Shown piece after piece: positions 16,636 to 25,206 of a stretch of 64,000 nt of DNA. Location of the stretch: NCBI RefSeq assembly GCF_012911565.1, contig NZ_JAAMPU010000104.1, forward strand, positions 179,608-243,607, in the 5' to 3' direction. The notes beneath the pieces were generated by a model, which was not told where the DNA came from, did no database searches, and was given only the letters and a program-made list of their open reading frames with translations. The position numbers and the translations under genes were made by a program. Positions within the stretch are counted from its first letter, which is position 1. The number at the start of each line of letters is the position of its first letter. This DNA is from Flavobacterium silvaticum. Lineage in GTDB: Bacteria; Bacteroidota; Bacteroidia; Flavobacteriales; Flavobacteriaceae.

Positions 16636-17589
16636 TTATTTTCTGCTGATGGCTTTCTCAGAAGCTGCAATGATGGCAGCGCTGTTCAATTTATATTTGT
16701 CCATCAATTGTTCAGGCGTTCCCGATTCACCAAAGCTGTCAAAAACCGCAACGAATTCCTGAGGTAAAGGATTATTCAGTGCAAGCACACGTGAAACGCT
16801 TTCGCCAAGGCCGCCAAGAAAATTGTGTTCTTCGGCTGTTACGATGCACCCCGTCTTTTTGACTGACTTGAGGATAGCTTCTTCGTCAAGCGGCTTGATC
16901 GTGTGGATGTTGATGACTTCGGCAGAAATTCCTTTCGCTTCCAAAGCTTCTGCTGCAATAAGTGCTTCCCAAACCAAATGGCCCGTGGCTACAATCGTAA
17001 CATCTGAACCTTCATTGAGCAAAATCGCTTTCCCGATTTCGAATTTCTGGTCGGCAGGAGTGAAGTTCGCCACCACCGGACGCCCGAAACGCAGGTAAAC
17101 CGGCCCGTGATGATCGGCAATGGCAATAGTCGCAGCTTTGGTCTGATTGTAATCACACGTATTGATAACCGTCATTCCCGGAAGCATCTTCATAAGACCG
17201 ATGTCTTCCAGGATTTGATGTGTCGCTCCGTCTTCACCCAGAGTAAGTCCGGCATGAGAGGCACAGATTTTTACATTTTTATCGGAATAAGCTACCGATT
17301 GACGAATCTGGTCGTAAACGCGTCCTGTAGAAAAATTCGCGAATGTTCCGGTAAACGGAATTTTCCCGCCGATTGTAAGTCCAGCGGCGATTCCAATCAT
17401 ATTGGCTTCTGCAATCCCAATCTGGAAAAAACGCTCCGGATTGTTCTTGATGAACTCTTCCATTTTAAGCGAACCGACAAGATCGGCGCACAAAGCCACC
17501 ACATTCTCGTTTGTCTTTCCTAATTCTGCAAGGCCGGCCCCGAATCCGGAACGTGTGTCCTTGCTGCCTGTATTTTCGTATTTAGTCAT
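16636..17589 (-). CDS. Transketolase, C-terminal subunit
   Basis: 317 residues covering the pyrimidine-binding and C-terminal domains. GIAEANMIGIAAGL carries the glutamate that activates thiamine diphosphate; HAGLTLGEDGATHQ and RFGRPVV follow. With the N-terminal subunit upstream it makes one split transketolase transferring two-carbon ketol units in the pentose phosphate pathway. The two genes are 95 bp apart and the gap holds a 7-bp tandem repeat. A DXP-synthase-like or dehydrogenase E1 partner was considered, but the pair reads as transketolase. Confidence 0.92.
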   Translation of the reverse strand: MTKYENTGSKDTRSGFGAGLAELGKTNENVVALCADLVGSLKMEEFIKNNPERFFQIGIAEANMIGIAAGLTIGGKIPFTGTFANFSTGRVYDQIRQSVAYSDKNVKICASHAGLTLGEDGATHQILEDIGLMKMLPGMTVINTCDYNQTKAATIAIADHHGPVYLRFGRPVVANFTPADQKFEIGKAILLNEGSDVTIVATGHLVWEALIAAEALEAKGISAEVINIHTIKPLDEEAILKSVKKTGCIVTAEEHNFLGGLGESVSRVLALNNPLPQEFVAVFDSFGESGTPEQLMDKYKLNSAAIIAASEKAISRK

Positions 17590-17598
17590 TTTTTAGTC

Positions 17599-17633
17599 TT
17601 GAGTCTTGAGTCTTGAGTCTTGAGTCTTGAGTC
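17599..17633. repeat. Five tandem copies of a 7-bp unit (TTGAGTC)
   Basis: Five perfect head-to-tail TTGAGTC units, preceded by AGTC that extends the pattern. It lies in the 95-bp gap between the two transketolase subunit genes, 10 bases upstream of the C-subunit start. Copy number could vary by slippage and would change spacing, not reading frame. Confidence 0.9.
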
Positions 17634-17684
17634 GAATCTGGATTAGATTTTTTCTCATTTCTCACGACCCATTACTCATATCTA

Positions 17685-18536
17685 TTAATAGTCAGATTCG
17701 GTGTCGGTATAATTCTGTGCAAGCGCTGCTTCGAGTTGGGCGTCATTGGGCGCTTTTCCATGCCAGGCGTGAGTTCCCATCATATAATCTACACCGTGCC
17801 CCATAATGGTATGCAACATGATGGCAACCGGTTTTCCTTTTCCGGTACGTGATTTGGCATCGGTCAATCCGGCAATGATAGCCTCGATGTCGTTTCCTTT
17901 TTCAATGTGGAGCACATCCCATCCGAAAGCGGCAAATTTTGCTCCAAGGTCGCCCAGATCCAAAACCTGTTTCGTCGAACCGTCAATTTGTTGTCCGTTA
18001 TAATCTACAGTTGAAATCAGGTTGTCTATTTTTTTTGCACCGGCATACATGATGGCTTCCCAATTCTGGCCTTCCTGCATTTCTCCATCGCCGTGAAGCG
18101 AATAGACCAGATGATTATCGTTATTCAGTTTTTTGGCCTGGCATGCGCCGATGGCAACCGACATTCCCTGACCCAAAGATCCAGAAGCAACTCTTACGCC
18201 CGGCAAACCTTCATGCGTAGTCGGGTGTCCCTGAAGCCTTGAATTGAGCAGGCGGAATGTTGCCAGTTCAGAAACCGGGAAGTATCCGCTTCGTGCCAGT
18301 ATGCTGTAAAATACCGGAGAAATGTGGCCGTTTGAAAGGAAGAAAATATCCTCCCCAATTCCATTCATGTCAAATCCTTCCTTGCGATCCATGATGTTTT
18401 GGTACAAAGCGACGAAAAATTCGGTGCAACCCAATGAACCTCCGGGATGGCCGGAATTCACAGCGTGGACCATACGAACGATATCGCGACGGACCTGGAT
18501 TGCTAAATCATTTAATTGTTGTATGTTACGTTTCAT
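17685..18536 (-). CDS. Transketolase, N-terminal subunit
   Basis: 283 residues comprising the pyrophosphate-binding domain: VNSGHPGGSLGCTEF at the start, GHISPVFYSILA, the thiamine-diphosphate motif LHGDGEMQEGQNWEA ending in TVDYNGQQIDG, and GHGVDYM near the end. It needs the C-terminal subunit encoded just downstream for activity. Full length for split transketolases. Confidence 0.93.
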   Translation of the reverse strand: MKRNIQQLNDLAIQVRRDIVRMVHAVNSGHPGGSLGCTEFFVALYQNIMDRKEGFDMNGIGEDIFFLSNGHISPVFYSILARSGYFPVSELATFRLLNSRLQGHPTTHEGLPGVRVASGSLGQGMSVAIGACQAKKLNNDNHLVYSLHGDGEMQEGQNWEAIMYAGAKKIDNLISTVDYNGQQIDGSTKQVLDLGDLGAKFAAFGWDVLHIEKGNDIEAIIAGLTDAKSRTGKGKPVAIMLHTIMGHGVDYMMGTHAWHGKAPNDAQLEAALAQNYTDTESDY

Positions 18537-18680
18537 TTACGTTAAAAAGTTAGTAATGTAAAGATATTCAATTGCTGATGTAAGACAGGTATCTGTAATT
18601 AACAATATGCAAGTATTAATCAACAAATAACGTCGGCCAAATATAAGTGTTTATTTTACATTTATTGTTATTAGTCAAAA

Positions 18681-18711
18681 AAAATCCCGGCTGGTTAACC
18701 GGGTTTTTTTT
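18681..18711. terminator. Terminator downstream of the 186-aa orphan gene
   Basis: CCCGG-CTGGTTAA-CCGGG with an A run on the left and an eight-T run on the right, between the transketolase promoter region and the stop of the orphan gene at 18732. Confidence 0.75.
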
Positions 18712-18731
18712 AAGTAGGGTCAAAAAGAGTA

Positions 18732-19292
18732 TCAATTTTTCCAGATTTTCCACATTCTTCCGTAGAATCTGTCGTAAACAGCTCCCTGGGTTGACGTGGC
18801 TTTTGCAACTTCGATCTGCTTTCGGAGCAAAGCCAGTTTTTCTGTGTTGGATTTCAAGGCGTTCCATTGCAATTCGATGGGTTCGGCTATAGAGGCGAGT
18901 TTCTGGCGGACTTCGCTGTATGAAAACTCCTCATTGTCAAGCTGGGAGTCAAAATCTCCAATGATGCCGAACAACGGATAATTATATCTCGAGTCGAAAT
19001 CGCGACACGAGCGTACAATCCGGAACAGGTTTCCATCTTCAAGAATCTGCGTTAAGCTGTTCCCGAATTTGAAGATGGCATATTCGTCAAGATCGAAATT
19101 GCGCAAAAGTTTGGAGAATTCGTAACCGATGTTCCCTGAACCGGATGCGTAATTGAACGACAGGAAGGTTTTCCAGAGTTTGTCGTGTTTGACTTCTTCC
19201 GAGTTTTCCTGGGATTGAAGCCAGTTCCTGAATTCTTCCAGCGAAAGTTTGCGTTCCAATACTTCGAAGTATTTTGTGGCCAGCGTTTTCAT
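18732..19292 (-). CDS. Conserved-looking 186-aa protein, unknown function
   Basis: 186 residues, mostly helical, acidic and aromatic-rich, with no signal peptide or membrane helix. It opens MKTLATKYFEVLERKLSLEE; the middle carries FRIVRSCRDFDSRYNYPLFG, and the C-terminus is rich in tryptophan (RMWKIWKN). I do not recognise the family. A small transcript with its own promoter, a 45-codon frame and a terminator lies immediately upstream (19330-19580), so this gene could sit behind an attenuator. The transketolase genes downstream are on the same strand but separated by a terminator. Confidence 0.75.
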   Translation of the reverse strand: MKTLATKYFEVLERKLSLEEFRNWLQSQENSEEVKHDKLWKTFLSFNYASGSGNIGYEFSKLLRNFDLDEYAIFKFGNSLTQILEDGNLFRIVRSCRDFDSRYNYPLFGIIGDFDSQLDNEEFSYSEVRQKLASIAEPIELQWNALKSNTEKLALLRKQIEVAKATSTQGAVYDRFYGRMWKIWKN

Positions 19293-19329
19293 GATGATTG
19301 TAATTATAGTGATGATGATAAATTATGGT

Positions 19330-19360
19330 AAAAAAAAAGCACCTGTCTAAAACAAGTGCC
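19330..19360 (-). terminator. Terminator after the 45-codon frame (possible attenuator)
   Basis: On the minus strand, GCACTTGT-TTTAG-ACAGGTGC and eight T residues. It ends 38 bp before the start of the 186-aa protein gene, so it is either the end of the small transcript or an attenuator for that gene. Confidence 0.7.
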
Positions 19361-19386
19361 TCTGGATATCTGACCGGTTACGGAAA

Positions 19387-19524
19387 TCAACAATGATGCT
19401 GATGATATGTAAGGCACTTACGGAAGACCTGCTTCCAAGACAACGACGACATCGCGACACAATCCGACGGCTTCGCAGCGAGGCAATGGATATAGGTGGT
19501 CTGGATGTTCGAAATGGTCTTCAT
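19387..19524 (-). CDS. Possible 45-residue cysteine-containing peptide
   Basis: ATG at 19524 opens a 45-residue frame: MKTISNIQTTYIHCLAAKPS, then DCVAMSSLSWKQVFRKCLTY and HQHHC. It has four cysteines, one being the last residue, and a basic, His-rich end. A promoter lies 19-25 bases upstream of the start and a rho-independent terminator 27 bases after the stop, so a discrete transcript is likely. It could be a small secreted or modified peptide, a leader peptide regulating the 186-aa gene, or a small RNA with a chance frame. No modification enzyme gene is nearby. Codon use is not decisive at this length. Confidence 0.4.
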   Translation of the reverse strand: MKTISNIQTTYIHCLAAKPSDCVAMSSLSWKQVFRKCLTYHQHHC

Positions 19525-19549
19525 TTTCTATTTTGAAATTCTAATGGTG

Positions 19550-19580
19550 CAAAGAAAAGTAATCTATTTTGATTAAGCAA
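19550..19580 (-). promoter_or_regulatory. Promoter of the small 45-codon transcript
   Basis: On the minus strand, TTG (19580-19578), 20 bases, TTTCTTTG (19557-19550), then CACC. It matches TAnnTTTG except for T in place of A. Confidence 0.5.
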
Positions 19581-19693
19581 GAAAAAATTAAATTATTTCA
19601 TTGAAAATCAATTACTTACAAGTTTATTAAACATAAGATAACCGTCCGCCTGGATTATAGTATAGGCAGAAAGCGATTGAAATTACCCGATAA

Positions 19694-19728
19694 AAAAAGC
19701 GCCCGATTTTTCAAAAGGGCGCTTTCTA
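19694..19728 (-). terminator. Terminator downstream of hutF
   Basis: On the minus strand, AGCGCCC-TTTTGAAAAATC-GGGCGCT followed by seven T residues. It ends the hut transcript and any small RNA from 19754-19852. Confidence 0.8.
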
Positions 19729-19753
19729 TATATTTTGACCAAAATGGCTCTCG

Positions 19754-19852
19754 TCATAAAATACAAAAAACGCCGTACGCATGCATCGCAGGTTTCAGGA
19801 CCTGTTGGATGGTGCAGATGGATTTGTTCCAGATAGCTGTTGTACGTGTCAT
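19754..19852 (-). CDS. Possible 32-residue peptide after hutF
   Basis: ATG at 19852, peptide beginning MTRTTAIWNKSICTIQQ and ending HAYGVFCIL, 32 residues with two cysteines. A TATCTTCG box (19865-19858) lies six bases upstream, which would make the message leaderless. It fills the hutF 3' region just before a terminator, so it may equally be chance sequence in a 3' untranslated region. Confidence 0.2.
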   Translation of the reverse strand: MTRTTAIWNKSICTIQQVLKPAMHAYGVFCIL

Positions 19853-19896
19853 GGTCGCGAAGATAAGCAAAATGTTTTGGTTTAGACCGATTTTTT

Positions 19897-21270
19897 TTAC
19901 AACCGGGTGCCGAGATTTTTCAATGTAGACGTAAATGACTCCAGGATTTTGTGTTCCGATCGATGCTGATTGCGCTCGATTTTCCACTCTCCGCCAACCA
20001 TTGTTCCGAGTAAATTCGATCTGTCCGAAGCATAAATCAATGTATTGCAAAGGTTTTTGACAGATGACGAAGCTACCAACGGTGAATCGGCATCGAGAAC
20101 AACGGCATCAAAAGGTTTTCCTACCTCGAAGAAATCCGACGGTTTTTCTCCCATGGCTGCACGTCCTGAATTCCACGACATTTTAATGGCATTGAATCCG
20201 CTGTCGCCAAGATTGGGTTTGTAGAAAGTCGTCCGCTTGTGTGATATCAACCGTTGCCCGTAATCGAGCAACCGCAATTCTTCCATCGGATTCAGGCTTA
20301 CATGACTATCGGTTCCAATCGACCAATTTCCGCCTGCATACTGGAAATCGGCAAACCGGAACAAGCCGTCGCCTAAATTTCCTTCGGTAGTGGGGCACAA
20401 AACCACGTGCGCACCAGATTTTGCTATGCCTGTAACTTCCGAATCATCGAGATGTGTCGCATGGACCAAATGGAAATTCCCGTCAACAGCGACATGATCC
20501 AAAAGCCATTGAACCGGGCGTTTTTTATGGAAAGCCACGCTGTCTTGTATTTCTTTAATCTGTTCCGATACATGGATGTGGAACGGCAGGTTTTTATCAC
20601 GGCCACTTATATAGGTAATCACGTCTTCCGGTTTTACGGCTCTGAGCGAGTGGATTCCGGTTCCAATCGATGCTTTGCCATAAGTCGAAACGGCCTTGGC
20701 ACTGCTTTCCCAAAGTTTCTGGTAATCGTCAATCGAGGCACTCAAAAAGCGCCGTTGCTTTTCGCCTGCCGGTTGTCCGAATCCGCCCATCTGGTAAAAC
20801 ATCGGAACCAATGTAATGCGTATTCCTGCCGTTTTTGCTGCAGCGACCAATCGTTCGCCCATTTCAGCCAGGTTTGCATAAGGCTTCCCGTTTTGGTCGT
20901 GGTGCACATAATGGAATTCAGCGACCGAAGTGTATCCGTGACGCAACATTTCAGTGTATAACATTGTCGCGACCGCTTCCATATCGTCCGGAGAAAGCGT
21001 CAAAGCCAGATTGTACATTGCGGTGCGCCAACTCCAGAAATCATCAGGTACGCCAGTACCTTCGTGGTATTCGGCCAAACCTGCCATGGCGTATTGGAAG
21101 GCATGGGAATGTGCGTTTTGGAAGCCCGGAAAAGCATATCCATTTATGGTTTCGCCTTTTCCATCCGCATTGATACTGAAAATATTTCCATTGTCGTCAA
21201 CGGAAACCGAAGCATTTTCGATCCAGCCTTTTTGGGTCAGCAGGCCTTTGAAGTGATATTGTTTTGCCAT
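19897..21270 (-). CDS. hutF: Formimidoylglutamate deiminase
   Basis: 457 residues, amidohydrolase superfamily. Metal ligands H54 and H56 in NAHSHAF, further ligands in PFHIHVSEQ and LVHATHLDD, and the catalytic region IGTDSHVSLNPMEELRLL. FTSTLKNLGTRL ends the protein. It converts N-formimidoyl-glutamate to N-formylglutamate and ammonia in histidine breakdown. Its ATG overlaps the upstream hutG stop by one base (TAATG), and hutG takes the product, so the pair forms the last two steps of one histidine route. hutH, hutU and hutI are not in the window. Confidence 0.92.
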   Translation of the reverse strand: MAKQYHFKGLLTQKGWIENASVSVDDNGNIFSINADGKGETINGYAFPGFQNAHSHAFQYAMAGLAEYHEGTGVPDDFWSWRTAMYNLALTLSPDDMEAVATMLYTEMLRHGYTSVAEFHYVHHDQNGKPYANLAEMGERLVAAAKTAGIRITLVPMFYQMGGFGQPAGEKQRRFLSASIDDYQKLWESSAKAVSTYGKASIGTGIHSLRAVKPEDVITYISGRDKNLPFHIHVSEQIKEIQDSVAFHKKRPVQWLLDHVAVDGNFHLVHATHLDDSEVTGIAKSGAHVVLCPTTEGNLGDGLFRFADFQYAGGNWSIGTDSHVSLNPMEELRLLDYGQRLISHKRTTFYKPNLGDSGFNAIKMSWNSGRAAMGEKPSDFFEVGKPFDAVVLDADSPLVASSSVKNLCNTLIYASDRSNLLGTMVGGEWKIERNQHRSEHKILESFTSTLKNLGTRL

Positions 21271-22064
21271 TAGGTCAATGCTAGGATCAGGTTTTCAAAT
21301 GTCGATTGGAGCAGCGTCCGCATCTTATCGGCACGTTCCTTATTATATGCCGTTTCAGAATCATCCATATAATTGATTTTGGCCATTTCGAGTTGGAGCG
21401 CGTGGAAATTCCCACCCGGATTTCCGAAAGATCTTGTGATGTATCCGCCTTTGAACGGGTTGTTGTGTTCGAGTTTATATCCGCCTTTATTCAAGGTTTC
21501 AAAAGCGGTTGCGATTATTGCAGATGAAGCCGAATTCAAATCGTTATCACCTAAAATCAAATCCGGAAACTTTTCACTTCTGATTCCAGGGACAAACTGA
21601 CGGATCGAATGCGCGTCCCACAACAACACCTTACCGAATTCGGAATGCAGTTCGTTTAATAATTCATCGATTTTTGAATGATACGGAACAAAATACCTGC
21701 TGACTCTTTCCTCGATTTCCGCGTCGTCAGGAACACCATAATCGTAAAGCGGCAAACCATTGAAATCTGTCGTCGGAACCAAGCCTGTGATCACGCGGCC
21801 GTCCGAATACAAAGGCGCCTGTTTTGGATCGCGGTTCAAATCGATGACCCAACGCGAATAATTTGCCGTAATCATCGTGATGCCGAGAGCAGGAGCGAAG
21901 TCATATAAAGTATCTATGAACCAATCGGTGTCGTCCGGTTTTGCCGCTAGATCAGGCTTGATGCGTCGCTTGATGTCTTCGGGAAAAAAAGTTCCGGAAT
22001 GAGGCGAACTGATAACGATCGGGACGCGATTTCCGGAAGGTTTTATCACATTGAAAAGTTCCAT
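21270..22064 (-). CDS. hutG: N-formylglutamate amidohydrolase
   Basis: 264 residues. The family pattern is clear: PIVISSPHSGTFFPEDIK, DDTDWFIDTLYDF, ANYSRWVIDLNRDP, GKVLLWDAHSIRQFVPG and NNPFKGGYITRSFG. It hydrolyses N-formylglutamate to glutamate and formate. First gene of the hutG-hutF unit with a one-base overlap. Divergent from the outer-membrane protein gene at 22186. Confidence 0.92.
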   Translation of the reverse strand: MELFNVIKPSGNRVPIVISSPHSGTFFPEDIKRRIKPDLAAKPDDTDWFIDTLYDFAPALGITMITANYSRWVIDLNRDPKQAPLYSDGRVITGLVPTTDFNGLPLYDYGVPDDAEIEERVSRYFVPYHSKIDELLNELHSEFGKVLLWDAHSIRQFVPGIRSEKFPDLILGDNDLNSASSAIIATAFETLNKGGYKLEHNNPFKGGYITRSFGNPGGNFHALQLEMAKINYMDDSETAYNKERADKMRTLLQSTFENLILALT

Positions 22065-22157
22065 TCAAATAAATTTCATCAAAGGTAGTAAAGTCAAAAC
22101 AGGCAATCGTGCAAAAATCATCCGCAATTGTGTCAGTGCCTTCAAACAGTGGGAAAT

Positions 22158-22165
22158 TATCTTTG
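22158..22165 (+). promoter_or_regulatory. -7 box of the His/Met-rich outer-membrane protein gene
   Basis: TATCTTTG, an exact TAnnTTTG match, 20 bases before ATG 22186. A TG at 22136 with a 20-base spacer may act as a weak -33. Confidence 0.55.
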
Positions 22166-22185
22166 GGCCAACTAAAAATCAGCAC

Positions 22186-23490
22186 ATGAAAAAATTGCTT
22201 TACCTTGTTTTGCTGTCGCCGATTGCCGTTTTTTCGCAGCATGACCATATGCAAATGGCACCTGATTCCACGTCGACTCACAATCATTCCGAAATGCCGG
22301 GAATGAACCACGCATTTTCCCTCAACCTGCCGATGTCGCGAAACGGTTCGGGGACATCATGGCTGCCCGATGATTCGCCAATTTATGGCGGGATGTTCCA
22401 TGCCAAAGACTGGATGTTCATGGCACACGGGAATTTGTTCGTCAGATACAATCATCAGGATGTTTCGCGGAAAGGTTCGAGAGGCGCAGAGGAATTCGAT
22501 GCCCCAAACTGGTTTATGTTCATGGGGCAACGAAAAGTAGGTGAAAAAGGCCTGTTTCATTTCAATGCTATGTTTTCATTTGATGCTTTGACGGGTGGAA
22601 ATTCCGGTTATCCGTTGTTATTTCAAAGTGGTGAGGCGTATCGCGGAAATGCTTTGGTCGACCGACAACATCCGCATGATTTGTTCTCGGAATTATCGGT
22701 CAGTTACACTCAGGCGTTCTCTGAAAAATCAGATGTATTCGTCTACGTCGGATATCCTGGCGAACCTGCATTGGGGCCAACGGCTTTTATGCATCGTCCG
22801 TCGGCACTTTATAATCCGGATGCGCCTTTGACACACCATTGGGTAGATGCGACACACATTACTTTTGGAGTGGCGACAATCGGTTACAGATATTCCAGAT
22901 TCAAGATTGAAGCCTCTTCCTTTACCGGACGCGAACCGGATGAACACCGATATAATTTCGATACACCGCGATTCGACAGTTACAGTGCGCGTTTGTCGTT
23001 CAACCCGAATCAGAACTGGTCTTTACAGGTGTCACATGGCTTTCTCAAATCGCCGGAAGCCTTGCATTTGAATGAAGATGTGAACCGAACGACGACATCG
23101 GCCAATTATGCCAAAAAACTGGAAAACGGATCATTCAATGCAGTTGCTTTATGGGGAATGAATAAATCTGCAGGCCATGATTCCGAAAATGCGGCGTTGC
23201 TTGAAGCTTCGTGGCAAAAGCGCAAACTGGCCATTTATGGGCGCTATGAATTTGTCGAGAAATCATCAGAAGAATTAAGTCTTGAAAATACATTCGGGGA
23301 ACGGATTTTTCCGGTGAATGTCATTACGTTGGGGGCGAATTATGAATTGCTGTCGGTAGGGAAATTGCGTCTTGCCGGCGGCGGACAATTTTCGGTTTAC
23401 GCTGCCTCGTCATCACTTGATAACCTATATGGAAAGAATCCGGTTGCTGTTGAAGCCTATATTAGGTTATATCCGGGGTTGATGATGTGA
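22186..23490 (+). CDS. Outer-membrane beta-barrel protein with His/Met-rich N-terminus
   Basis: 434 residues from ATG 22186; an in-frame extension to 22051 would cross the promoter box and lacks a signal. The signal peptide MKKLLYLVLLSPIAVFSQ is followed by HDHMQMAPDSTSTHNHSEM, a metal-binding-looking segment rich in His and Met. The rest shows alternating beta strands typical of a barrel, with GGMFHAKDWMFMAHGNLFVR and QHPHDLFSELSVSY blocks, ending in YIRLYPGLMM. I recall similar proteins near copper/silver efflux genes, but none of those is present here. A role in metal handling at the outer membrane is an inference from composition. Confidence 0.78.
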   Translation: MKKLLYLVLLSPIAVFSQHDHMQMAPDSTSTHNHSEMPGMNHAFSLNLPMSRNGSGTSWLPDDSPIYGGMFHAKDWMFMAHGNLFVRYNHQDVSRKGSRGAEEFDAPNWFMFMGQRKVGEKGLFHFNAMFSFDALTGGNSGYPLLFQSGEAYRGNALVDRQHPHDLFSELSVSYTQAFSEKSDVFVYVGYPGEPALGPTAFMHRPSALYNPDAPLTHHWVDATHITFGVATIGYRYSRFKIEASSFTGREPDEHRYNFDTPRFDSYSARLSFNPNQNWSLQVSHGFLKSPEALHLNEDVNRTTTSANYAKKLENGSFNAVALWGMNKSAGHDSENAALLEASWQKRKLAIYGRYEFVEKSSEELSLENTFGERIFPVNVITLGANYELLSVGKLRLAGGGQFSVYAASSSLDNLYGKNPVAVEAYIRLYPGLMM

Positions 23491-23517
23491 TAATTTTGTT
23501 GGATACTTCTTTGCGAG

Positions 23518-23660
23518 TTTTAACAAAATGTACATAAAAAATGTACTTCAATTAATCCGGGATTTCGTAGGGACACGATTGGCCCCTCCCCACGGCCAAG
23601 GTAGCTATCGGATCGATACACTGAATACAGAAAAAATGCCTGAAATGTTAAAATTAAATT
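23518..23660. repeat. Dispersed repeat of about 140 bp, copy 1
   Basis: Matches 38207-38350 along its whole length, with blocks TTTTAACAAAA, GTACATAAAAAATGTAC, GTAGGGACAC, ATTGGCCCCTCCCC and ATCGATAC conserved. A hairpin TTGGCC/GGCCAA surrounds the C-rich loop. It fills the gap between two convergent genes. Confidence 0.75.
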
Positions 23661-23731
23661 CAGCAAGCTCCAAATAAGTTGCCCAGTATCAAAACCAACC
23701 AAAATATTAGTCTTTGTCCTACCTACATTGA

Positions 23732-24619
23732 CTAATCCATCTTCAATTTAAACAAACGTCCTCTTGAATGCACGAACCAGAAATTCCAGTATTCGCTAAT
23801 TACGAAAAAATCGTTTCCGTCGCTTGCAATGCCTTCGGTTTGCCTGAACCGGCTTTTGATCTTTATTTTTTTTGCATCTCCCGAAAAGAAATCGGTGTCT
23901 TTGAAGTTCGAGAAAACCAGTAAAAAAGGACGCAGCGTGAGACTGTATCCCAAAAGGGTAAGCGTGTTCGGGTCGTTTGAATAATAAGCGCCGGTTACAA
24001 GGATTTTTGTCTTCAGAGTGCGTATGTATTTCGCGGTATATTTTCCGGGACGTTTTGGAATCGAAAAGATTTTTGTCTCACATCGTGTTTTGTGTTCTTT
24101 GGTGAAAAGATAAATTAAATCATTAATGATTACCATGGCTTCACAATTGAAATTTATCTTTTGCTTTATACCGTCATTCGTAGTTTCAGGCCATACAAAC
24201 GTCAGCTTTTCTATGTTGGGTTTTGAAGAATCGATCAGTGATTTTTTATCGATACGGTAAATGTGAAGCGTATCGGTATCGCCAAGGTTGTTCCCGATGT
24301 CGCCAAGATAAAAATAAGTCGAATCCTGGGTCAGTTCTTCAAAATCGCGATTCCTTATTCCCGGCAATTTATATTCCTTTACGACCGATGCCGTGTTTGG
24401 ATCCAAAGCGAATAAGGTAGCTGGATGACCACCGTCGTTATGTGTCCAGAGTTGGTCGTTCCAGAAGACAAGGCCCGATGCCTCGGGAATCTTTCCATCA
24501 ACAATGAAAGATGCCGAAGGCTTTATTGCACTGCGTTTGAAATCCGGATCGAAGACATTTTTTTGTGCGCTTGCAGCTAAACTCAACAAAAGCAGCAGGT
24601 AATAATATCGGATTGGCAT
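23732..24619 (-). CDS. Secreted propeller-like protein, unknown function
   Basis: 295 residues with signal peptide MPIRYYYLLLLLSLAASAQK. Repeated short beta motifs (EASGLVFWNDQLWTHNDGG, FEELTQDSTYFYLGDIGNN, AMVIINDLIYLFTKEH, TEGIASDGNDFFVISEYW) resemble SMP-30/phytase-like or esterase-like beta-propellers, in which such strands occur once per blade. No T9SS domain is present, so it is probably periplasmic. No catalytic assignment is made. Confidence 0.72.
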   Translation of the reverse strand: MPIRYYYLLLLLSLAASAQKNVFDPDFKRSAIKPSASFIVDGKIPEASGLVFWNDQLWTHNDGGHPATLFALDPNTASVVKEYKLPGIRNRDFEELTQDSTYFYLGDIGNNLGDTDTLHIYRIDKKSLIDSSKPNIEKLTFVWPETTNDGIKQKINFNCEAMVIINDLIYLFTKEHKTRCETKIFSIPKRPGKYTAKYIRTLKTKILVTGAYYSNDPNTLTLLGYSLTLRPFLLVFSNFKDTDFFSGDAKKIKIKSRFRQTEGIASDGNDFFVISEYWNFWFVHSRGRLFKLKMD

Positions 24620-24663
24620 TTTATTTTTAAGATTGGAATATCAGATGATTCTATAAAGGAAAT

Positions 24664-24684
24664 AAAAAAACCGCCGAAGCGGTC
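24664..24684 (-). terminator. Terminator after SRPBCC gene
   Basis: On the minus strand, ACCGC-TTCG-GCGGT followed by seven T residues, 8 bases after the SRPBCC stop. Confidence 0.8.
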
Positions 24685-24691
24685 TGTATCA

Positions 24692-25126
24692 CTATTCGTT
24701 TTCTTCTTCGGCGACTTTTCGCAACCCGTCGAGGACCTGTTCCCAGTTCTGTTTCGAATGCCCGAGCGCTTCTTCATTGACAAAACCTACTTGTTCCAGA
24801 GTGAGTTTGCTGAACTCGTCATCTGTCGTTTCTATCGAATAATTGAGTACCGAATAATTCTCAGGATTGTCTTCAAGCATACTGCTCAGGTAACTCATGC
24901 TGATTGAATTTCCGGGGTCTATGTCAAGTATTTCGCCTTTTTCCTCATACGCTTTTCCATCCCATTCACCTCGCCAGAAAATGGGGCTTCCGGGTTGCCA
25001 GCTGGTTTCGATTTCGGTATTGAAGAAATATTTTTTTACGAGTTCCGGATTGGTGATCGTGTCCCAGACTACATCGGCGGTTGCGTGGATGTCTATGGTT
25101 GTCGAGAATTTCAATGAATTGTCCAT
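24692..25126 (-). CDS. SRPBCC (AHSA1-like) domain protein
   Basis: 144 residues. IDIHATADVVWDTITNPELV at the N-terminus and NWEQVLDGLRKVAEEENE at the C-terminus are the first strand-helix and final helix of the START-like AHSA1 fold. These proteins form a hydrophobic cavity and bind varied ligands. It lies 80 bp downstream of the VOC protein gene on the same strand; such SRPBCC/VOC pairs are common in Bacteroidetes. The ligand is unknown. Confidence 0.88.
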   Translation of the reverse strand: MDNSLKFSTTIDIHATADVVWDTITNPELVKKYFFNTEIETSWQPGSPIFWRGEWDGKAYEEKGEILDIDPGNSISMSYLSSMLEDNPENYSVLNYSIETTDDEFSKLTLEQVGFVNEEALGHSKQNWEQVLDGLRKVAEEENE

Positions 25127-25206
25127 GATTGTATTTTTTATAAAGATAGTAGTTGGATCAGATTAGGATCTTCTGTTTTTTGAAATGTGTTTTACAGATT
25201 TTACGG

